NCBI GenBank assembly: GCA_022561095.1
Contig: JADFRV010000031.1
Location: forward strand, 1 to 17,018
DNA from: Chloroflexota bacterium
GTDB taxonomy: Bacteria; Chloroflexota; Dehalococcoidia; SM23-28-2; RBG-16-64-32
Direction of reading: 5' to 3'
Length of the DNA stretch: 17,018 nucleotides
Notes under the pieces: generated by a model
What the model saw: the letters and a program-made list of their open reading frames with translations, nothing else
Told to the model about the DNA's origin: nothing
Databases searched by the model: none
In this document: one piece after another, positions 13,313 to 17,018 of the stretch
Layout: the number at the start of each line of letters is the position of its first letter
Numbering within the stretch: the first letter of the stretch is position 1
Program-made: the position numbers and the translations under genes

Positions 13313-13445
13313 GAAGGGAGAGCCTCGTATATCCGAACTTCGGGGTCCGCAGCTAAAAGGGGACCGGGCTCACCAGCAACATCGTCCATAGCGGGACTAT
13401 TCTACTCTATCCGCGCTACCCACGTAGGTGCGCGCTGGGTCGGCG
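13313..13445. other. Intergenic region upstream of the SQR-like gene
   Basis: The 133-bp gap separates two minus-strand genes. A small palindrome CCGAA-C-TTCGG lies at 13333-13343, about 20 bases before the GTG start, next to a possible but weak -10 TATACG on the minus strand. TAGAAT also occurs on the minus strand at 13405-13400. No terminator hairpin with a T-run is seen. Confidence 0.3.
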
Positions 13446-13964
13446 CTAGCCGCTGTAGGTCCAGCCGGTGTAGGTGGAGGTCAGCGGCTCGGCGGGCTTC
13501 AGGACACGGCCGTCCAGGACGCGGGCGATGACCAACGTGTGGTCGCCGGCGGGGAGGTACTGGTCCGCCTCGCACTCCAGCCAGGCCATCGCGTCCTCCA
13601 GAATGGGGCCGCCGCGGGCGGACTGCGTGTAGGGGATCCCCTCCAGCTTACGATGTAGCTTGGCGGCCTCCGCTTCCGGCCTTCCCTTCACCTTGTCGCC
13701 GTGGTAGGGCTGGGCGAAGCGGGCGGCAAGCTCCATGCTCTCCTGGGGGAGCAGGTTGACGGTGAACACGCTGCTGTCGCGGACGTTGGCCAGCGTCTGC
13801 GCGTCGTTCTCAAAGGAGACGGCGACCAAGCGGGGGACGAAAGAGACCTGCATCACCCAGTCGGCCATCATGCCGTTGACCTCGTCGCCCATCCTGGAGC
13901 CGATGATGTAGAGGCCGTAGGGCATCTCGTCCATGACGGCCTTGATGTCGTCTTGTTCGGGCAT
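13446..13964 (-). CDS. Flavin reductase-like, FMN-binding split-barrel protein
   Basis: Predicted FMN-binding protein of 172 residues from the flavin reductase-like domain family. The N-terminus MPYGLYIIGSRMGDEVNGMM and the segments WVMQVSFVPRLVAVSFEND and FTVNLLPQES match the family fold. Such proteins use NAD(P)H to reduce flavin or act as flavoprotein partners; which applies here is unknown. The ATG follows GGGAG by six bases, and that ribosome site overlaps the stop of the DUF255 gene 10 bp upstream. The two genes are therefore almost certainly one transcript. C131 (LECEAD) is the only cysteine. Confidence 0.85.
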   Translation of the reverse strand: MPEQDDIKAVMDEMPYGLYIIGSRMGDEVNGMMADWVMQVSFVPRLVAVSFENDAQTLANVRDSSVFTVNLLPQESMELAARFAQPYHGDKVKGRPEAEAAKLHRKLEGIPYTQSARGGPILEDAMAWLECEADQYLPAGDHTLVIARVLDGRVLKPAEPLTSTYTGWTYSG

Positions 13965-13974
13965 GGGCGGCTCC

Positions 13975-15786
13975 CTACTCGAGCGTCTGGATGCCGGATG
14001 AGCGCATCTTCTCGATGGTCTCCGGCAGGGTGGCCGGGTCTGTTACCGGGGCGGAGCAGGTTGTGCCGAGGCAGACGTAGGCGGCGGGCGCGGGCTCCGG
14101 CGGCAGGAAGAGCGCCTCCAGCCGGGCGGCATCGCGCTCCGGGTCGAGGAGCTGGACTACGCGGTAGGGGAGGTCCAGGGAGAGGGCAGCGAGGTGAAGG
14201 GCGCGGACGCTGTCATCCTTCGGCGCGCCGACGATGTTGACCTCCGCGGGCGGGTTGAGGAGCAGGTCCACCTGCTTGGCGTAGCCGGCGGCGAAGTAGC
14301 CGAGGGTGTGGTACGAGGGCGCGAACGCTTCAAGCGTGGCCTGTGCAACCTGCCTGTACTCCTGGTTGCGGGTGAGGTGGTGGAGGCGGATGAACAGCTC
14401 CGCGCAGACGGCGTTGTCCTGGACGGACTTCTGGCGCTCCGCCAGGCGGCCCAGGCTGTCGCCCTCCTCCCACACGTCGAAGAAGCCGCCGCCGTCCTTG
14501 TCGGCGAAGCGGTCGAGGAGGAGGCGGGCCAGCTCCTCGGCCCGGCCCAGGTAGGCGGAGTCGCCGCTGGCCTCGTGGGCATCGAGGAGGGCGCGGGCCG
14601 TATATGCCTGGTCACCCAGCAGGCCGGGGACGTGAGGCGAGCCATCGTAGTAGCGGTACATAGCCGTCTGGCCATCACCCGTCCGGCGGCAGTTCTCCCA
14701 AGCGAAGTCGAGGGCCTGGAGGGCGGCCTCTCGTAGCTCGGGGCGGTCCAGGGTCCAGGACGCCTCCAAGTAGGCGGAGGCGGCCAGGGCGTTCCAGGAG
14801 GTGTAGAAGGTGTGGTCTATGTAGGGCTCCGGCAGCTTCTCTCGCTCGGCGGCGGGGAGCTTGTAGAACTCCTCGTCCGCGTCCTGGGAGCCGTAGAAGA
14901 AGCCGTGCTCGGGGTCGCGAAGCTTAGCATCCAGATAGTCGATGACGCCCGTGGCGGATGCGGCGTGGGCCTCGTCACCAGTGATGCGGTAGAGGGTCAG
15001 GAGGTTATGCAGGAGGCCAACGTTATCCTCCAGCATCTTCTCGTAGTGAGGCTCTGACCAGTCGCGGTTCGTGGCGTAACGGAAGTATCCGCCCCACTCT
15101 TTGTCGTAGACGCCGCCCGCGGACATGAACTCCAGCGTTTTGCGGGCCATGTGCAGCAGGTCGGGGTCGCGGTTACGGCGGTGGGCGTAGAGGAGAAGGT
15201 CTATGGAGTCAGTGTGGGGGAACTTAGGGGCTTCGCCGAAGCCGCCGAAGACGGGGTCGTAGCTCTGGGCGACGGCGCGGACGATGTTGTCGAAGATGTC
15301 TGGGGAGAGGTCGGCCTCCGCCTTTGGTGAGGCGGTCGCGGCTCGCTGCTGACGTATCTCCCCCATCTTGCGGGCGATCTCCTCGCGGCTGCTCTTGTAC
15401 TGCACGGCGATTTTGGGCAGGTGCTCAAGCATGGACTCAGGCGGGATGTAGGTGCCGCCAGTCATCAGCTCACCTTCCGGGGTGAGGAAGGCGGTGGTGG
15501 GCCAGCCGCCCATGTTGTAGCGGGCGTTGATGTCCGGTCGCTGGTCGTTATCGACCCGAACGGGGACGTAGTGCTCGTTGATGTAGGAGATGACGCCGGG
15601 GTCGGAGTAGGAGGTTTCGTCCATGACGTGGCACCAGTGACACCAGACGGCGGAGAGGGAGAGGAGGATCGGTTTGTCCTGAGCCTTCGCCTCTTGGAAC
15701 GCCTCAGGGCTCCACTCGCGCCAGTTGATCTCGTGGGCGCGGTTCTGCCGAGGCGAGAAGTGGAACTTGGTCTGGGCTTTGGTCAT
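13975..15786 (-). CDS. Thioredoxin-domain protein of the DUF255/YyaL (SSP411) family
   Basis: A 603-residue protein with an N-terminal thioredoxin-like domain and a C-terminal alpha/alpha-barrel of the sugar-epimerase type. The redox motif is W48-C49-H-W-C52-HVM. Family landmarks are FGGFGEAPKFPH, the PHYEKMLEDNVGLL segment, SQDADEE and C-terminal VCLGTTCSAPVTDP. It is shorter than usual, and the normal N-terminal SPYLLQHA..NPVDW block is replaced by a divergent INWREWSPEAF. The open frame extends upstream into metF, but ATG 15786 starts the true protein. The extra N-terminal frame is Arg-rich and includes translated repeat sequence. Biochemical function is unknown for the family. It is co-directional with metF upstream and a flavin reductase downstream. 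Confidence 0.88.
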   Translation of the reverse strand: MTKAQTKFHFSPRQNRAHEINWREWSPEAFQEAKAQDKPILLSLSAVWCHWCHVMDETSYSDPGVISYINEHYVPVRVDNDQRPDINARYNMGGWPTTAFLTPEGELMTGGTYIPPESMLEHLPKIAVQYKSSREEIARKMGEIRQQRAATASPKAEADLSPDIFDNIVRAVAQSYDPVFGGFGEAPKFPHTDSIDLLLYAHRRNRDPDLLHMARKTLEFMSAGGVYDKEWGGYFRYATNRDWSEPHYEKMLEDNVGLLHNLLTLYRITGDEAHAASATGVIDYLDAKLRDPEHGFFYGSQDADEEFYKLPAAEREKLPEPYIDHTFYTSWNALAASAYLEASWTLDRPELREAALQALDFAWENCRRTGDGQTAMYRYYDGSPHVPGLLGDQAYTARALLDAHEASGDSAYLGRAEELARLLLDRFADKDGGGFFDVWEEGDSLGRLAERQKSVQDNAVCAELFIRLHHLTRNQEYRQVAQATLEAFAPSYHTLGYFAAGYAKQVDLLLNPPAEVNIVGAPKDDSVRALHLAALSLDLPYRVVQLLDPERDAARLEALFLPPEPAPAAYVCLGTTCSAPVTDPATLPETIEKMRSSGIQTLE

Positions 15787-15805
15787 GAGGGGCCGACCTT
15801 TCCAG

Positions 15806-15825
15806 CCTGCCTGCCGGTAGGCAGG
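15806..15825. repeat. REP-like palindrome, intergenic copy
   Basis: The plus strand reads CCTGCCTGCCGGTAGGCAGG. Seven-base arms flank a CCGG core, near-perfectly symmetric over 20 bp. It fills half of the 41-bp gap between metF and the DUF255 gene and could fold in the mRNA. A second copy is inside the dinB-like gene. Confidence 0.7.
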
Positions 15826-15827
15826 GT

Positions 15828-16763
15828 TCAGGGTTTGATTTCGGCGATGAGCTCTGCGGCGAGGTCGTAGCGGCCGAAGGAGGGTACGAGGTAGACGCCG
15901 GCGCACCTCTCGCGGCAGAAGGCGAGGAAGTCGCGGGCCATGGCCTGGCCCTCCTTGGGGCCGTCTTCGTCGCCGGCGCGGCGCATCCGCTCGCGAACTG
16001 AGTCCGGTATCTGCATACCCGGGACCTCCTTGTGAAGGAACTCCGCGTGGCGCGAGTTGTGCAGGGGCAGCACGCCGACGATGATGGGGAGGCCGAAGCG
16101 TTTGGCCTTCCCCACGAAGTTCTCCAGTATCTTCTCGTCGAAGACGTTCTGGGTGACGAAGAACTGGGCGCCGGCCTCCGCCTTGCGACGCATGAGGCGC
16201 AGCTGTGGCTCCAGCGGGTCGGCGTTGGGATCGCAGGAGGCGCCGATGAAGAAATCGGCCTCGCCGGTGATCGGCTTGCCGGTCCAGTCGACGCCCTCGT
16301 TGAGGAGCTTCAGGGAACGCATCAGGCCGACGGCGCTGATGTCCCAGACGCCGACGATGTCCGTGTAGCCGCCGACGGAGGGCGGGTCGCCGCGCAGGCA
16401 GAGGATGTTGCGGATGCCCAGGACGTGGGCGCCGACCATGTCGGAGTGGACGGCCAGGGCGTTGCGGTCGCGGGTGGTGTAGTGCATGACGATCTCGACG
16501 CCGAGCTCGCGCTGGAGGAGGACGGACATCGCCAGGGGGGACATGCGGACCTTGGCGGTGGGGCTATCGCCGACGTTGATGGCGTCTATGCCGGCGTCCT
16601 TGAGGAGGGCGGCGCCCTGGAGGACCTTGCGGGTGCGCAGGCCGTGGGGCGGGTCCACCTCGGCGCTGATGACGAAGCGGCCGGCGGCCAGCTTCTCGCG
16701 CAGGGTGACCGGCTCGGCGGCGACGTCAGGGGCGACGGCGGTTCGGTTGGGAGTATCGCTCAC
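15828..16763 (-). CDS. metF: Methylenetetrahydrofolate reductase (BHMT-MTHFR-type MetF domain)
   Basis: FAD enzyme that interconverts methylene- and methyl-tetrahydrofolate in one-carbon metabolism; 311 residues. FVISAEVDPPHG at 30-41 holds the catalytic acid E35, LRGDPP near 123-128 holds D126 (flavin contact), and TQNVFDE begins at 204. The form resembles the reductase half of bifunctional homocysteine methyltransferase/MTHFR proteins more than the classical E. coli enzyme; the methyltransferase half is absent. The start is GTG without a ribosome site. TTGCCA and TAAGCT, 18 bases apart, lie just before it as a weak promoter. An unidentified gene ends 46 bp upstream on the same strand. Direction of reaction (methionine supply or a Wood-Ljungdahl-like route) is not determinable here. 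Confidence 0.88.
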   Translation of the reverse strand: MSDTPNRTAVAPDVAAEPVTLREKLAAGRFVISAEVDPPHGLRTRKVLQGAALLKDAGIDAINVGDSPTAKVRMSPLAMSVLLQRELGVEIVMHYTTRDRNALAVHSDMVGAHVLGIRNILCLRGDPPSVGGYTDIVGVWDISAVGLMRSLKLLNEGVDWTGKPITGEADFFIGASCDPNADPLEPQLRLMRRKAEAGAQFFVTQNVFDEKILENFVGKAKRFGLPIIVGVLPLHNSRHAEFLHKEVPGMQIPDSVRERMRRAGDEDGPKEGQAMARDFLAFCRERCAGVYLVPSFGRYDLAAELIAEIKP

Positions 16764-16809
16764 GGTACAGTCAGCTTAGCGGATGGCCTGAGGGGCTGGC
16801 AAATCGACC

Positions 16810-17018
16810 TCAAGCCTTGACGCTGGCCGCCGCCTTCATCTCGGACACGATGAGGTCGTAGTCTTCCTGCGGGATCTGGTGCAGGTTGCCCTGGAAGGCG
16901 AGGCGCCAGTGCTCCGGCGGCCACTTCTTTGGGTACTGCATGCGGGGCGCTATCTGTTTGACGTCCAGGTACTGGTCCGGGCTCAGGACGATCTCCGGCT
17001 TGACGTTGACCCGGAACG
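16810..17018 (-). CDS. C-terminal end of an unidentified gene, cut by the window edge
   Basis: An open frame enters from the right edge and ends at TGA 16810-16812, giving the last 69 residues of a protein. The readable part begins FRVNVKPEIVLSPDQYLDV and includes RMQYPKKWPPEHWRLAFQGN, ending MKAAASVKA. It is too short for me to assign. It has no cysteines or membrane segment. Codon use, strand and 46-bp spacing to metF suggest it is a real gene in the same transcription unit. Confidence 0.6.
   Translation of the reverse strand, partial: FRVNVKPEIVLSPDQYLDVKQIAPRMQYPKKWPPEHWRLAFQGNLHQIPQEDYDLIVSEMKAAASVKA

Noticed and set aside
15787..15906. Upstream extension of the DUF255 frame into metF
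   Set aside because: Arg-rich shadow and translated palindromic repeat; the proper family start is at 15786.
16032..16820. Open frame of 262 codons antisense to metF
   Set aside because: Low-complexity Asp/Ala/Gly/Val protein typical of the reverse strand of GC-rich genes; metF has full family motifs.

Overview
The window is a GC-rich, densely packed bacterial chromosome segment with no rRNA, tRNA, CRISPR array or transposase. No gap between genes exceeds about 135 bp. Seven of the twenty complete genes appear to start with GTG. The mix of an ECF sigma/RskA pair, lipoproteins with Thr/Pro-rich linkers, a DUF255 thioredoxin-domain protein and a BHMT-type methylenetetrahydrofolate reductase would fit an uncultured Chloroflexota lineage (Dehalococcoidia/SAR202-like). 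That placement is an inference from gene content, not a demonstrated identity.

Layout. (1) 36-6055, minus strand: an ECF sigma factor and its RskA-type anti-sigma factor; then a Fur-family regulator (probably Zur), ZnuA, ZnuC and ZnuB, each overlapping the next by 4 bp; then a GltD-like FeS/FAD oxidoreductase. A promoter with a 29-bp palindrome over its -10 precedes the regulator gene and is the best operator candidate in the window. (2) 6179-9051, plus strand, divergent from the sigma gene: an HtrA/DegP-like lipoprotein protease, a BtuF-like metal/corrinoid-binding protein without signal peptide, and an HtpX membrane protease, closed by a good terminator. (3) 9121-11440, minus strand: an eight-helix membrane protein of unknown function, a small LysM lipoprotein, an HD-domain hydrolase and a peroxiredoxin. 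(4) 11557-12081, plus strand: a DinB-family protein. (5) 12179-17018, minus strand: an unidentified gene cut by the right edge, a MetF-like reductase, a DUF255 protein, a flavin reductase-like protein and an SQR-like flavoprotein.

How the genes may work together. Sigma/RskA, HtrA and HtpX look like an envelope-stress module in which the sensor pair is transcribed away from the proteases. The Zur/Znu genes form a self-contained zinc-uptake operon with likely autoregulation. The 9-17 kb part is mostly housekeeping and redox functions.

No obvious defence or mobile system is present. The most interesting unexplained signals are non-coding: the Zur palindrome; a perfect 10-bp inverted repeat spanning the htrA stop and the next start codon; a stem-loop at the predicted 5' end of htpX mRNA; a hairpin flanked by 8-bp direct repeats; and a REP-like palindrome present once between genes and once, in frame, inside the dinB-like gene.
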